DNA from: Bugula neritina
Lineage: Eukaryota > Bryozoa > Gymnolaemata > Cheilostomatida > Bugulidae
Assembly: GCA_964035545.1 (NCBI GenBank)
Contig: OZ037769.1
Location: forward strand, 4,750,429 to 4,814,428
DNA: 64,000 nt
Reading direction: 5' to 3'
Shown: positions 1-13,855 of the stretch, piece after piece
Numbering within the stretch: the first letter of the stretch is position 1
How the letters are laid out: each line of letters starts with the position of its first letter
Translations under genes and position numbers: made by a program
The notes under the pieces: generated by a model
Databases searched by the model: none
What the model saw: only the letters and a program-made list of their open reading frames with translations
What the model was told of the DNA's origin: nothing

Positions 1-257
1 ACCAGCACCACAATGATTACTAGCAGAGCTAGGGGCACTGCTATAGCAACCGAGAGGTTTGATTCCTTTAGAACTTCATAGACTATGGAGTTTGTCTCGG
101 CAACTAAAATGTAACATCTATAAAATATAATCATGTGTGCTGCTGAAAACAACAAATATCTGTCTGACACCCTGTATATACCTAAGAAGATGTGTGTTTA
201 GTGTGCATGTGGTGTGATTGAGTGTATGTGTGTAATTGTGTAATTGTGCATGAATGT

Positions 258-348
<91 letters not shown>

Positions 349-3300
349 TGTGTGCGTGCGTGTGTGTACATTTCATCTTTAAATGACTTTAATTAAAAAA
401 CTACACCGCATGAACACAGTAACTTGATTTCTGTTATACTCAATGCAAAACAAAATTAGTTCACTTGCAGATCAGTAAAATACTATAGCACAGTGACAAA
501 GTAGGCTAAGCCAACACAGCTAAAAAATAATCGCAAAACTGAATCAGTTTTATGTTATGCTATACCTAGAGCAGGGTAAGCTCATTTCATAACTAAATCA
601 TTATAATATCATCAGTTCGAAAAGTGACAGGTCTTTGCTTATCAAAACAAGTAAGCCTATCTTGAAATTGGGTCACATAATTTAAAAAAATTTTTTTTTA
701 ATTCAACTTGGAAAAATGTGTGAATGTGTGAAGAAACTGATAGCAAATACTTTTCATTTATAATTACTTATCAGCAATTTTAAACATAATGTATTTATTA
801 TTGCTATGATTCTTTCTGTCATAACCAATAAAAGTAGTTAGTAGAATTTGGTAAAACCAGGTCTATTGAGGAAACAACAAAGTGCAAAACTATTGTTAGA
901 AAAGCTATAAGTCAATGTTTATATGACTCATGACATGTTCCAAAATGGTGGTTCAAATATGGAAGATTGTTTGCTATTCTGAGTATTAGCAACTCTGATA
1001 ATGCCAGTGGCAATGATCCTAGACATATGATGATGCTGATCAGCAAACAGACGTTTTACCTTTGGCACATGGTCCACCAGAAACATACATAGCACCACTA
1101 ACTACTTGGGGGTGGCTGGCTGCTTGACAGTAGTATTTCTTGTTCAGCCAGTCTTTGTCAACTTTAGGTATCACAGCTTGTAAATGGCTCTCATTTTTTA
1201 GACTGTAAAACAAGAAATATGTTATGCCTGTCCTGATAGGTGGATTGATCACAGTCGTTTGGCGAATGACAAGTTAAACTGCCATTTACTTGCTTTTGCT
1301 TTTGATAAATTGCTTTACAAGCAAGGTGATGTAAATGAGAGGCCATAATATATATTTGCTTGTCACTGCTAAAATAAATCACACAATTTTGCTGCTTATC
1401 TTTGAACAATCAGTAAAGTGATAGTACACAACATTTACAGATTGAAAAACCTGCAGAAATACACAAAACCGACTTTATAAGCTAAGTATCATACGCACTA
1501 TATATGTGCAATTACAACCGGGCTATGAGTATACAAACCTGCCATAGTACTATACTGACCCAAACTTTCATGGCTCAGTCATAAACTTTTTCAAACTTTT
1601 CAGTTACCCTTCAAGGCCAAATCATAATAAGGCTATAGTAAATATTAAATTCCTTGCCACAAACCATATTACTAAAATGGCTGGCAAAGTTCTAAAGAAA
1701 CAGAGGAAGTTGTGCTTACATGTCATACCGCCATCAAAAAGGTTCTCTCTAATCCTAAGTGCAGAACATTGAAGTTAATGCCACAATTTTTCTATAGCTG
1801 ATGAGATTAGTACTGTGCAATATATAGTTACTTACAATCATTGCAGATGGTATTGTGATTTTATAGAATAGGACACAGGTATGCCAATCTACCTATAGAC
1901 ATGCGTCCACTAAGGAAATATGTGGTAGGCTTATAAGATAGTCAAAATTGTCTTACACTGTGAAATTGTAAGGGATCTTGTTGGAATCCAAGGCTAGAAA
2001 AGTTAAGTTTTCATTGAGCAAGACAATTCTCCTGCTGGTCTGCATTAAATTATCCACAGGATAAGATAGGGAACAGGAAATGGTTATGTTTTCACCTTCT
2101 TCCACGCAAGTCTCTTCCAATTGAAACTTGGTAAAGACTGGAAGATCCTGAGACTGTGTAGGCAGCTCTACATACCAACAACATATAAATTTATTAGTGC
2201 AGAGCAAATTGTAAAACATATATTAATATTCTGACTGTAATCATAACTTTGTGTATATCTTTAAATGGCTTCATCTGATATGCACTAAAAGGCACTAGAA
2301 GCACCAAATAGCACCAAAAGACACTAAAGAAGCCTAAAGAGTGCTAAAATATGCTGTAGACCGCCAACTTGAAACATACACGGAACTAAAGAAAACTAAA
2401 CAGAGCTAACTGACACGAACTGAACTTAAATGAAGCTGAAAGACATGAAAGATCTTGAAATAGAACTAACAAACTAAATGATGCTAAAGAGCATTGTAGC
2501 GTAGCAAATGAATCTGGGATTTGCATGAGTTGAGCCTATTGAATTTACATAATACTTTACAGCTGTAAGACTGGCTATGAGCAATACTTATAGTTGAATG
2601 TCTCTCTTTTTATGTCATACCAATAATGACAATACTTAAATATTTACCATAAATCTATATTTGGTTCAAAAATTTGTATAATCAGTGCAACTGTAAGCTA
2701 TACTTACACAACAATTGCTTAGATTATTTGTTTTTAAATGTCCAAAATATGCCATTAAAACAACAGATTGTCTACAAATATGTTACGTAAGAGCATGAAT
2801 CAGTTTTGACTAGTAAATAGCCTGTTTTGGTACCTTCCTTATCAGATAAATCTCAATCAATTGATTCACTGCATTTAAAATGTGCACTAAAATCACGACT
2901 TCTGTATAGCTCAAAACAATGCTTTAAACATTTAACTGTAACTGTAACCTTTTACTTTTTATATAGCTATATTTGTAAACCTTATCAGCTAAAGAGTTTT
3001 AGCGATTTTGAATGGTAAGATACAAATAATTTTTAGTATCTTATGGCTTATTTGTTAGCAAGGGTTATCCATCAGTTTTATCTAGAACTTACGTAACGCT
3101 TGAATAGTGAGGTTGTTAGAGATGCTTGTTTGACCATTAGCTGATATGGCTTCACATGTAAATACAATCTTGTAAATAGAACTGGTGGAGAAGGTTGCAG
3201 GAAATGAAGGCTGGAGGGAATACCAGATCAACTGCTGTCTGGTATCCTCGTCAGCGTAACAGTGAGTCCAGGAATTGAAGGGAGATAACTTTACTCCATC

Positions 3301-4402
3301 TTTATACCTAGGCAACAATGTACCGACAGTTTGCAAATATTTAAATCTGTACTTCAAATAAAAGTTTTAAAAATTCGAAAGATTAACACATGTGACAATT
3401 TATACTTTATGCAACTAATTATACATTTAGTCTGTAAGGTACCTACTTTGTAAAACTAGAGAGGTAAATGATACCTAAATCTATTTCGCATTAAAATATG
3501 CGCATCAAAAATATTTGTGAATTCATGATATACCTACAAGAGAAATAAATTATACATTACACTAGTTATAATTTATGAACACATGACACTTTCTTCATAT
3601 TGTTATTTTCTAGTAATTAATATTGCAATTTATTTTAACAGTATAGAAACATTCAATGGGCTACTCCCCGTAGGTTTTAAGCTTTATAATAGATCAAGTG
3701 CTAAAAGACAAACATATACTGTATTATTGAATCTCAAAGTGATAATTTGCAAGATATAGCTTAGTAGTGCAAAAGCCGGTAAGAAGAATAAATTGAACAA
3801 GCTTTGCTTTAAAAAACAAAACATGTGTAATCTTGAATCTAAAAATAGTAACTTGCATGACAAAAAGCATTGAGATAAGTACTTTGAATAGTACAAAGCC
3901 TAAAATTTAACTAGCTCTGTTGATGGTAGAGCTGCTATTTTGTTTGCAATGCACTTAACAAAAGTGCCAGCTTACCAGTTGACAACAGAGAAGCCTGTAG
4001 CGCAGCACTCTAAAGACATCATTCGATCTAGATAGTGAAATATGAGAGTTTGAGGGTAAACGGGTTCACTCAGTCGATCATGTGGGTTTACAAAATCCAG
4101 AGCTAAAAATAAAGGTTTACACTGCAAGTAAGCTTTAGCAAGACAAGGCTATAGGTACTCGCACAGCGCTTTCCCTGATGAAGCTTTTTAATGCATTTAC
4201 CTTACGTAATGATGATAAATTCAGTTTTAAAAAACCGCACTTCAAGACCTAATAAAGTTCACATACCAGCTGATCTGTTGTTGGGTTTACATTCCTTTGC
4301 AGTTGGATCAATCTTGGCTCTCTGTTCTACTTCTAAACACAGAGAATCAGACAGATGTATAAATCCTCCCAGAATAAGACAAGCTACCAGTACCGAAGCC
4401 AT
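1..4402 (-). CDS. Ig-domain receptor, IL-1R-like, 3' part outside window
   Basis: Exons in coding order are 4267-4402, 3976-4102, 3093-3307, 1957-2167, 1060-1202 and 1-103 (continuing off the left edge). All junctions are GT-AG and the frame stays open for about 311 codons. The ATG at 4402 opens a signal peptide (MASVLVACLILGGF). The ectodomain has Ig-like cysteines and tryptophans, for example the ECCATGF motif and the YYC motif in exon 5. Exon 6 enters a TM helix (SVAIAVPLALLVIIVVLV). Exon order, intron phases and motifs match the neighbouring receptor at 7292-13855, which carries a TIR domain, so a TIR tail beyond the edge is inferred, not seen. Likely a cell-surface innate-immune or cytokine-type receptor. 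Upstream TTG-initiated reading frame was not used because ATG 4402 directly precedes the signal peptide. Confidence 0.8.
257..344. repeat. (GA)n microsatellite
   Basis: An almost pure GA dinucleotide run of about 85 bp lies in the last visible intron of the partial Ig receptor. Any apparent protein read from it is an artefact. Confidence 0.97.
2281..2495. repeat. Degenerate 10-bp periodic repeat
   Basis: About 21 successive 10-bp units resembling AGCACTAAAG follow one another with little slippage, each unit holding a short A run in the same position. It lies in the intron between exons 3 and 4 of the partial Ig receptor. The strict 10-bp spacing of A runs is close to the DNA helical repeat. 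Confidence 0.7.
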
Positions 4403-7291
4403 CTTCGAATTCACACGTAAAGCTGTATAAAAGCAGTGACCATTGATACCAGACAATACTGCAAGTAACGATTATGCAGGAGAAATAAAGTAAAACTTCA
4501 CCAGTTCTGTTGACAAACTAGTTTAATAAGTCATCCACATCCTATTTATGTGACACTGCAATAAGTAGTATGAAGTGTCGTCACAGCATGGTAGCAAGTT
4601 GAACTACGTGTTGCGAAATCATGTTTTATAGATGCTATCAACAAGAATTATATATATAATGACATATTTCCTTCAGCTAATTTGAAAGGCTGTAACTGGA
4701 GCGTTTAGTGATGCATGCTTATAAATTTTTCATAAGTAAAGCAGTTTGTGTAAAGTTAGTAACACAAAGCGTGACAGAAAAAGTTGAATATGCACACTAC
4801 TTGTTTAGTTTGTGAGCTTTGTGAGTTACAGTCTAAACTCTAAAGTCTAAACAGTTATGCTGTTTATATTCAATTCTGTAATTGATGTTACATTCATAGT
4901 TATTTTAAGTATTTTGAGTTATCAAAAAAGTTGGAAAATAATTGCAGTAGCATACATGATGAGCTTTTCAAGAAGTTTCAACTTAAAGTAATGTATGAAT
5001 TGTAAGTTATACACTTAGCAGTTGGCAACTTTGAGTTGATTAGTAAAATTTTGCTATTTGAAGACCACTACCGTGCATATCATCCCCCCAATGTTTTTCT
5101 AAAATACTATGCTTATAATGCATGCATTATTGTAGCACAGTTTAGATGAAATAAGCACTTCTATAGCATATAAAACAATGCAAAATAATGGAGTAGATTT
5201 AGTAGGAAGATCATAGTGTGAAAACAATCACTTACAAAGATTATACATATATAACCAACACAAAGATAGCCTGGTGTTTCCTGTTTATTGATACTTTCTC
5301 AGAAATGTATTTCATATTTTTTATAAATTGTGCTGCCAAGCAATATGCACACCATGATTCATTGCATAAAAATTTCTCATAAAATAAATCGCATAATAAA
5401 CATCTAATAATCGAATAAAACACCAGTTTTAAACAGCATATAGACAACTGATAAAAATCTCTAAAATTTATATTAAAAGCTAAGGTATGTGACATTATTA
5501 TAATTTTTAGATAATTACAGTTATGACTATAGTGTTGCGTAATGTATGTTACGTGATGTTTTGGCAAGCTGTGCTACATCATGTTGCATAATATTTTACA
5601 CAGTTTCATTTACTAAATTGATGGTTTCTTTTAATTTTGAATATATATATATATAAATGAATATCTAACTTTTTGTTCTTTCACCTGCATATGGATCTAG
5701 ATGATTGGCTGGGATGTTATAAATTATAAACTGAGTTTACAACCTGTAAATCCGGGTATATAATTATGGTGTTTATGTATAAGCTATGTGTGTATAATAT
5801 TTATATAATTATTTTAGATATATTGCAAGCCTAGTGTAATCACATATATATTATATCACACCTATATAATACAACTGAGCGTTGATATGATTACATGCTA
5901 AGCAAATTTCATTCTACATAATGTAATTATGTTATTGAACTACTGTAGCGGAATACAATTTTTACTAAAGGTTATTATTTAGAAAAAGTTATATCCATCG
6001 AAAACCTTTATTTGGTACAGTGTTAATTCTTTGCATATGCTAGCGGAGTCACCAAAAAATTATTGTTGTGATGCTTTATAGCTCTGAATCATTCAGCTTG
6101 CTATTTAACACACGTTACTTTCTAGGAGTAAGAAAAATCATGCTTTATTTGTTGTACATTGACATCAATAATATATGTTAAATAATAAAGTTTAAGCAAA
6201 AATATAAATTTATTTTTAATAAAACAAGTTGTATGAGAATGTGAACCAAGACATTTTTACTATAAAGTTATTTAAAAGGTATCAATGCAGTTATTCAACA
6301 GAATCTCATACACCACACGTTATGTGTATACTGTTGCTATTATACACATATACGTGTCTAATAACCTATTTAAACTTGCTATGACGTTTGTGTAGGTGTT
6401 TTCTGGAAGTAGATTACATATAAAATCTGAGGATTTCCTCATATGACCATTTCCTCAAAATTATTGAGGTAGCTTACCCAATGATACGAGAGTATGTAAA
6501 GGATGCAAGGACAGCAGTATATAGCTACTTCTTAGCTTTGATTGTATAATACTTTGAAAATAAAGCTTAATAGAAAAACTCAAAACCACACCTGAAGGTA
6601 TTTATTATATAAGCACGTGCTGACAACTATTAAAAATTAAAAACCAAAAGTTCCAGCACATTTTCAAATATTTATTTTAAGTTTGAATAGACAGCTTCTG
6701 GAGCTGAATAATTCAATATTTATTAGATTTTTTATTTTCTAAAGATTATTTGTCTGCAATAAGTTTTTTCTAACCGTCATCTTTTATTTTGATGCTGCCG
6801 TAAAATAAATATGCTTTTAATGCCATCAAGATAAATAAAGCTGAAAATGCTGAAATATTTATTATTAATAAATTAATTAATTTTTTATGCACAATATCTG
6901 ACAATAATATGGTACATAAGTATACAAGTACGCAGATAAATGTTACAGTTAGAACAATTTTAGACACACACATATATATAATTCAATGGTTTTTTTAGCG
7001 ATAAACATCAAAATAACTTATTTTAGATAGCTCACCTATTTTTAGTAAGCAGCAGCAGTGTATTTTATAAATTAGTATGTAAATGTTTATTGATGGCAAA
7101 GTCAAGAGTATTTGAGTTCAATTTTTAAATTGACACATAAGTGGTGCTTGTACTCTATTTTAGTCACATGTAAGTTATATCAATTCCTTTATTTATTTTT
7201 AGAACGATTTACTGAATATATAGAATTTACTATTTTGATGCTACTGGATGTCATGTGAGTGATTTAATGACATAAAAATTTACATCTTAAT
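4403..7291. other. Intergenic, no gene recognised
   Basis: AT-rich DNA between the two Ig receptors. The short open frames here lack homology to the flanking genes and most lack an ATG start. One 67-codon minus frame (6770-6973) is hydrophobic but in very AT-rich sequence. On the minus strand an AATAAA lies at 7188-7193, about 100 nt past the stop of the upstream receptor, and may be its poly(A) signal. Confidence 0.6.
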
Positions 7292-10200
7292 TTATGCAAA
7301 CTCTTTTTTATCCGCTTGAGAGTTATCAGTTCTTTTGTTTTGTTTACGCACCAGTGGCATGTAACTATATAAGGAATTGTAAAATTGCTCTATGATGCTC
7401 TTTTTCTCTTTTTCTTGTGGGAACAACAATATTCCAGATATCTAAAAAGAGATAATAATAGTTCAATTATTAATCTAAGTTTCATTTCTACAAGTTTATA
7501 TGACGAGCTGTTATATAGATGACGATTGAGAAAGATTTATACAGTTAATGTTATATATTGGCACACAAAATATAAGGAGTGTGGTGGGCAGCGAGTTACC
7601 ATACTCGAGTTATATGTGATTCTTTACTATTTCCATTATTTAGGTATCAAAAATCCAAAGCTCATATATGTTTTTTTATTTTCCATTAAAAAACCTTAGC
7701 ATTCACATTCTAATTCAAAGTTTTCTACATTTAATTTGTATGAAAACAATTAAATTTATTTAGATTATTAAGGTTTGAAAATATACTGTTCATGACACTT
7801 ACAGCTACAGCTGCTGAACAGTCCAGATTTTCTGCCAATATCTCATCCATGGCTTGACTTTCTTCCTCGAGCTGGGCATGTGGTGGTTTGATGAAGATTA
7901 AAGGTACATTGTTGGCAATGGCTACGTTGACAGACAAGTCACAATAGTCTGTCTGTAGCCCCTCAGAACTTAGTATTACTATCACTCTGCGACTATTCTT
8001 TATATAGTCAGTCATCTGCTCGGGTATAACTAAAATTGGTCCCAGAAAACTACAGAGTTGTTATGTCTTTAGCTTTTTTAATAAAAGAAATTAAACAATT
8101 TTTCAAGCCAATAGCAATGCACTTATAGTATTAATACTCAAATAGAATATGTTGATGTGTTAGTGATTGGAAATTTTGCTTATAGCTTAGAAATTATAAT
8201 TGATTTACAATGTTTAAATAGTTGTCTTCTCATGCAGGCTAATTCCAGTTTATATAACATTAATCTATAAACTTTGTGAAAGCTCTACATAAACATCGAA
8301 CAGGCAAAACATTTGAACAAAAATTATAATCATGTAGGACAAATTTGTATTTGAGTGATGAAGTATTTTAAAGTTTTTTGCAAAATTTGAAACTTCTGCA
8401 TGTCAATGCATTCTAAGCTTTTGAGATCCTTACGCTTCTATCTACAATCAGTTGTACTTGAAGTATACGAGTTGTACTTGAAACACAAATATTACCTGAA
8501 CCAATGAGAAAGTCTCTGTCCGGGATACAAAGAGTGTAGTAGGTGCTTAGTTGTCCCATCAGGTACTTTGAAAAGAACTCCTGGTCTCTCTCTCCCTTAG
8601 AGCACACAACGTAGGCATCGAATAGCTTGTTCCCTAAAGAAATCAATAATTTTTTATATTGTTTTGATATAATATTATAGTTTACTAAAAGTTCTTCTTT
8701 TAATTCCCAAGCAATTTTAGTGTTTATTGAAAGGCTGTGAATTTGAATCTTTCAGAATTGGAACGAATTTGACTGCAAATAAAAAGTTGTAACTTGTAGC
8801 AGTATTAAAAGTTAAAAACAGTAGACAATTGTTGAGTGTTAAATAATAATTTGCAAAAGTAATGACTTTAAATTTTTTCAAATTTAACAAATTAATATGC
8901 TTAGATTGCTATTTCAGCTTATAAGAATTTCAAACTTGCTCAAAGCGCTTTTCAAGTTAAATGACGAAAGTGCTATACTGTGGTTAAGCTCCACTCATTT
9001 AATTCTAACATCACAGTGATTATATTACGGTTTTCAAAAAAAAAGAATCTCGTCAGGCACACTAGTGAGTACCTACTGCATTGTGATGAATCCTAAAAGA
9101 AATTTGCATTGCAAATTGAAAGGTTAGCTTTGACTTAATTTTACTTATGATGTGCGCTTTCAGCCCTATAAAGCATAATCTTATTACGGCCACAAACTAT
9201 AAGCCAGAACTTTAAAAGCTATAAGTGATTGATTAAATGAAATTGAATAAACTCACATCTAATATTATTTAACTTCATTGAGTATGATAACCAGAATTAT
9301 ATCATGTATACCAATATGCATTAGCCATGAAAGTCTTAAGCACGAAAATGTGCTTCTATCTTGCTACAGGAAATGCTCTTTTATTACAAATAGCAACTAA
9401 TTTGAAAAAAATTTAGCAATATAATTTTGGCACATTCTTATAATCTACATTGCCGTGAGAACCCCTGATGGAAAGAGCTTTTTTAAATTGGGCTAATTGC
9501 ATTAGTTTATTTAAAAATAATATGCTTTAGCATACATAGAGTTTTCTTACCTTTATTAGTTGGATTAATATATGTATTCCAAAGCAAGGAGAGCTCTTTC
9601 CTGAACAGGTGGAGGAGTGAGACAACAATCACTAGTATACAGATAACAGCAAGAATCGGAATCACTATTTTTATTGCTAGTTTTTCATCAAAGTATTTGG
9701 AAATAGTGATGGGGTTAGGAATCTTCTTTGCTGCAAAAAAGATTTTCTTAAACTAAAATCGGTATCGAGTTAAAAGTATATATTATAATTATAGTCATAT
9801 AAATTTTGGTTTGCAATGTCTTGTAAAATAGTTGTAGCTTTTTGTGAAAGTTACTAGCTTGTCAATTCGCACAACTAAAATACTTTGCTGAAAAAGAAAG
9901 TATGCTATATCCTTATGTTTACAAGTAGTAGTCAATAAAATTACAGAGTTGTAAACCTGTTTAGCTCTCTAACAATTTATGCAAAATAAGCTGATGGTTT
10001 CAAGGATGCTCAATGTTATCTCTAAAGCATTCCCATGAAGCTCTGATGTCTTTAAATGATTAATTATGAGTATAATGTGACATTAGGCCAGCAACTTGCT
10101 CATTGTAACCCTATTAATTAAGAAACAAAAAACAATTAATAATTATAAAATATGTTTTGATCTTTTAACTAAATCAATCTTTTAGGATTTGGGAGCACTG

Positions 10201-13200
10201 AAACATTTTTTAAGATAATCCTTGATTGATTAAATTAATCTGCGTATAGAATCATCCGTTTATAATACAGATAATCTTGCAGACCCGGATATCTGAAGGA
10301 ATGCTACTCAGCTGTAATTAACAAACTATACACTATCTCTATACTTTGTTTCTATGAGTAAATATTCTTTTTAAAGCAGTTTGAATCTCTGAAGTCAAAA
10401 TATAATACTCTAAGAACTGCTTGCAGCAAAGTAACTTACATTTATAATGTCAAGCACACAACAACTACTCATGTTGTCGAAATTTACAACTAAATAATGG
10501 TTATATGTTTATCTCAAGTCTTAGAGAAGCAATTAGTGTGTTAAACTCTTTGGCCATGGAGCCCATAATTTCAGTTCATATTGGATAACTTGTGCTAGTA
10601 AATTAATATTTGATCAAATGGACAAAGCAAGCCTTAATTTTTTGCTAAAAGCAATTTAATTTACAAGCAGTAATTCTTACAAAAGTTCTGCAACCAAATC
10701 AATCAATAAATCCATCAGCTAATAAATTAGTTATTCAATCAAACAATCAGTCAATCAGCTAATAAATTAATTGGTCAATAAATATTTAAATAATAAATAA
10801 TCGCTTATATACACTGCGCTTCCATTGCTTTGAATTGATCCATTGGGATGCTATGAATGTAGTTTCAATCGATGCAACTATTCCCAAACATCCAATGAAA
10901 AATTTATTCACATTATGCAAAGCAATGGAAACGCAGTCATGCAAATGATTTCGTAAAACAATTCTATTTTATAATAAATTTTATAAATTATATAACTGTT
11001 GAGCAATTTTTAAATAAAAACCAATGATAAACTTAGCTTATCAAAAGTGACAGGAAGCTAGAAACATACATTCACAAGTGGCAGCAAATTCAAAGTCAGC
11101 TTTAACGTAGTTGTGTCTCCTGGGCATGCAGTAGTATTTAGTCTTGAGCTGTCTCTCTGTGATGTTTGTGAAGACCAGAGTGGAATGAACTGAGGTGGCT
11201 CTGTCATCTCTACAACCCATAAGATTATTACATCACGTGATATTTGACATAGTTTTGATGGCGGTATCTTTAATTGAATAATTTATACCAGTTTAAAAGT
11301 TGCTTATTGTAAAATTCCTTTTCTAAAACTTATAGCTACAAGTGCCATCTAAGTTGTCACAAATCTGTAATTTGGGGCTAAAAATGGTAACTGTTGTAGG
11401 TTAGAGATATGCTTTAATTTAGACAGTTCTAATGCAAAATAATCAGCTTTAACATGTAAACTAACTAGGTGCATCTAGTTAAAATGTATAAACTAACATT
11501 GGAAATTATTCATGCTATATAAGAGGAAATTAGAAATTTGGTGTTTAAATCAACATGGCTTAACATGATTCTAAAAACTAAATGGTATTATAAGAGCATA
11601 ATACTCGTATCATAAACCCAACAAATATTATACTAAATCATATATACACAAAATTAATACATATATAAATAAGAATGGATTATATATTATATACAACTGT
11701 ATAAAGCCTATATGCAGATACAAAATATGGGACTTAGTTGAAATGAGCGTAGTACAACAACTTACGATCTAATAGTGACAATCCTAACATTGGAGTAGCC
11801 TTCATGGATAGGAGAAATAAATGTTTCATTGTAATCATAGAACTGAAGGAACTTTAGAATTGGTGCTGTGCATTTATCATCGCCAAACATAATCTCACAT
11901 TCAATGGACACATCATCTCCAACAGATGCACATGGGCTCTGCGGTAGAATGGTAAAGTATGGCCGTATTTCCTGGCAACCTGAAACAGCAACTTTTACAT
12001 ATGTTTTACATGTTTTACATGTTATACTTGTTATACATGCGTGTGTGTGTGTGTGCGTGTGCGTGTGCGTGTGCGTGTGCGTGTGTGTGTGTGTATACTA
12101 TGACTCACTTGGGATTACAGAAACCAGCATGCTGTGAGATAGTACATTGTCGTCATTCTTCACAAGTTCACATTTAAGCACAGAAGCTCCAACTGGTGTA
12201 GCCTTAGCCCAATGTAAAACCTGCCCGTCCTCTTTCAGTGCAAACTGGTGGTCATCCTCTTCAATTAGCTTATGGTTAAGATACCTAGGCAATATGAGCT
12301 CATTTTATAATATTATATATATTTGTATTGTATATAAATCAAATCCTTTATGCAAGTACACTACCTATTGTGTAATATATCAAAGTTTATCAATATTTAG
12401 GTAACATAAGTTATGTAAGTAAGTTGGTTACTAGAACGATTTTTTTCTTTACGAAATAATAATGAATATTGCTGCTATGGTATATGTACAAGCTACAATG
12501 CTTTTTGCCCATACCTGCATTCTGAAAACAACAAGCGCCAAATAAGATACAAACTCATTAATAAAAAAGAGGAAGTTGAGTTAAAGAACTTTCTACCTTT
12601 ACAGGAGTTAATCTGTTTTTGGACCACAAGAATAACCTACATCCACTCAAAAGTTCTAAACAGAGCACGTTAATGCTTATATAATATTGTTGTTTATGCC
12701 TCCATAGCATACAGTGGTTCTTATTTGGATAGGTACATTCTAGACTTCCAATTTAGTAAGTGTGGAGGAGAACGGCAAGCAATCCAAAATAAAGTTGTCT
12801 TTGTTCTAACAAATTTATTCTTTTGGTACTTGCTTCAACATTGTTTTTCTTGTAAAGCCAAATAATTGGCTAATAACTGATCCAATTAACATACACTAAC
12901 TTTATATATAATGTGTTATTATAATAGTGAAAGCTAATCTGAATAAATGGCTCTACAAATCTAACCCCCCCCCCCCACCCTTCACTGTAAACGTATGACA
13001 AAACATGACTTTATAAGCTGATTCATTAGAGAATTATTGTGCTATAGCAATAGTTGATCTATACTAGCGTGCTGCAGTAATATCTAACTTACCATCTGAC
13101 AGTAGTAAATCCGGTTCCACAGCAATGAACTAAGCTGTATCTGTCCTCAGTTGCAGCAATCAGTTTGACAGGGTAGTAACGAGAATTATAAGGAGCTGGG

Positions 13201-13855
13201 TTGACAAATGCCAAGTCTGTAACGTAAAGGGATAGTGTAAAGCAGGTTTCATACCTTGACGTTTTTAAATATGAATTTGATTTGGGTTATAGATTTCAGA
13301 TTATGAATATAGTAAGAATTTTTTTACTATCTGTAATGAAAATTCTTTAAAACACCTATTATGAAGCGAAGGCAAAATTACAGTTTTTATAAATAGCCCA
13401 GTTCTTTGTGGTGTATAATGTTCTCTGACTATATGAAATAAAGCAATGTCATATCCTAAACCAAATATATAAACGATCAAGCTAGAAATAAGATGTATGT
13501 CTGTGCTTAAAGGTTAACTACTAATATATACACTTTGCATTTATCTGGCCGCTGGATAAAAAGAAAACCAACATTGGAATAAATTAAAACCAGTTATTAA
13601 ACAATGCCCCAACATAAAAACCTCATAAGTATTAATAATATTATATACTATTAGTCTTATTGTTAGATTAGGTTGGTAAAAATTAAGCCTTATTATTCAA
13701 TATTAAACAAACTGTGTATTATATTCAATGTAGCACTCACCATCGTTAGGATTAGAATTGTTGACGCAGAACTGTACCCCAAAGTTGTAATCTGACAAAA
13801 CCGTCTTGAATAACATTGTAATCAGAACAAGCACTCTTGATATTATAAGCTCCAT
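7292..13855 (-). CDS. Ig-TIR transmembrane receptor (IL-1R-like)
   Basis: Nine exons in coding order: 13741-13855, 13093-13216, 12109-12284, 11766-11979, 11070-11209, 9551-9730, 8496-8633, 7803-8029, 7292-7441. Together they give 487 residues with no frame breaks. A signal peptide (MELIISRVLVLITMLF) is followed by Ig-like modules with paired cysteines (HCCGTGF, KCEL, IECEI, KYYC), a TM helix near residues 277-299 (IVIPILAVICILVIVV), then a TIR domain from about residue 318. TIR box 1 is FDAYVVCS; box 2 is RDFLIGS instead of the usual RD-x-x-P-G; a conserved-type core strand SRRVIVILS follows. A box 3 FW motif is not evident. Family knowledge: TIR domains recruit MyD88-type adaptors for NF-kB signalling. 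Tandem paralogue of the receptor at 1-4402. Ligand unknown; the IL-1R label rests on architecture only. Confidence 0.87.
10813..10937. mobile_element. Short MITE with ~19-bp inverted ends
   Basis: The ends read ACTGCGCTTCCATTGCTTTG and, reverse-complemented, ACTGCGTTTCCATTGCTTTG. The 125-bp body is related to a second copy at about 63641-63763 (shared GTAGTTTCA, GCAACT and CCAAACATC segments). No clear target duplication. It sits in an intron of the Ig-TIR receptor. Confidence 0.6.
12040..12094. repeat. (GT)n microsatellite beside a splice donor
   Basis: GT/GC-interrupted dinucleotide run. On the coding (minus) strand it is a CA repeat starting about 14 nt into the intron after the donor of the exon at 12109-12284. 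Confidence 0.95.

Noticed and set aside
182-376. Ser-Leu repeat ORF
   Set aside because: Translation of the (GA)n microsatellite.
4400-4456. Upstream start extending the partial Ig receptor
   Set aside because: The extension begins at TTG and places residues before the signal peptide; the ATG at 4402 fits better.
5241-5567. 108-codon minus-strand ORF
   Set aside because: No ATG at its start and no recognisable motif; intergenic AT-rich sequence.
6770-6973. 67-codon hydrophobic minus-strand ORF with two possible TM segments
   Set aside because: Lies in very AT-rich DNA, where Ile/Leu/Phe codons arise by chance; no splice context, homologue or paralogue recognised.
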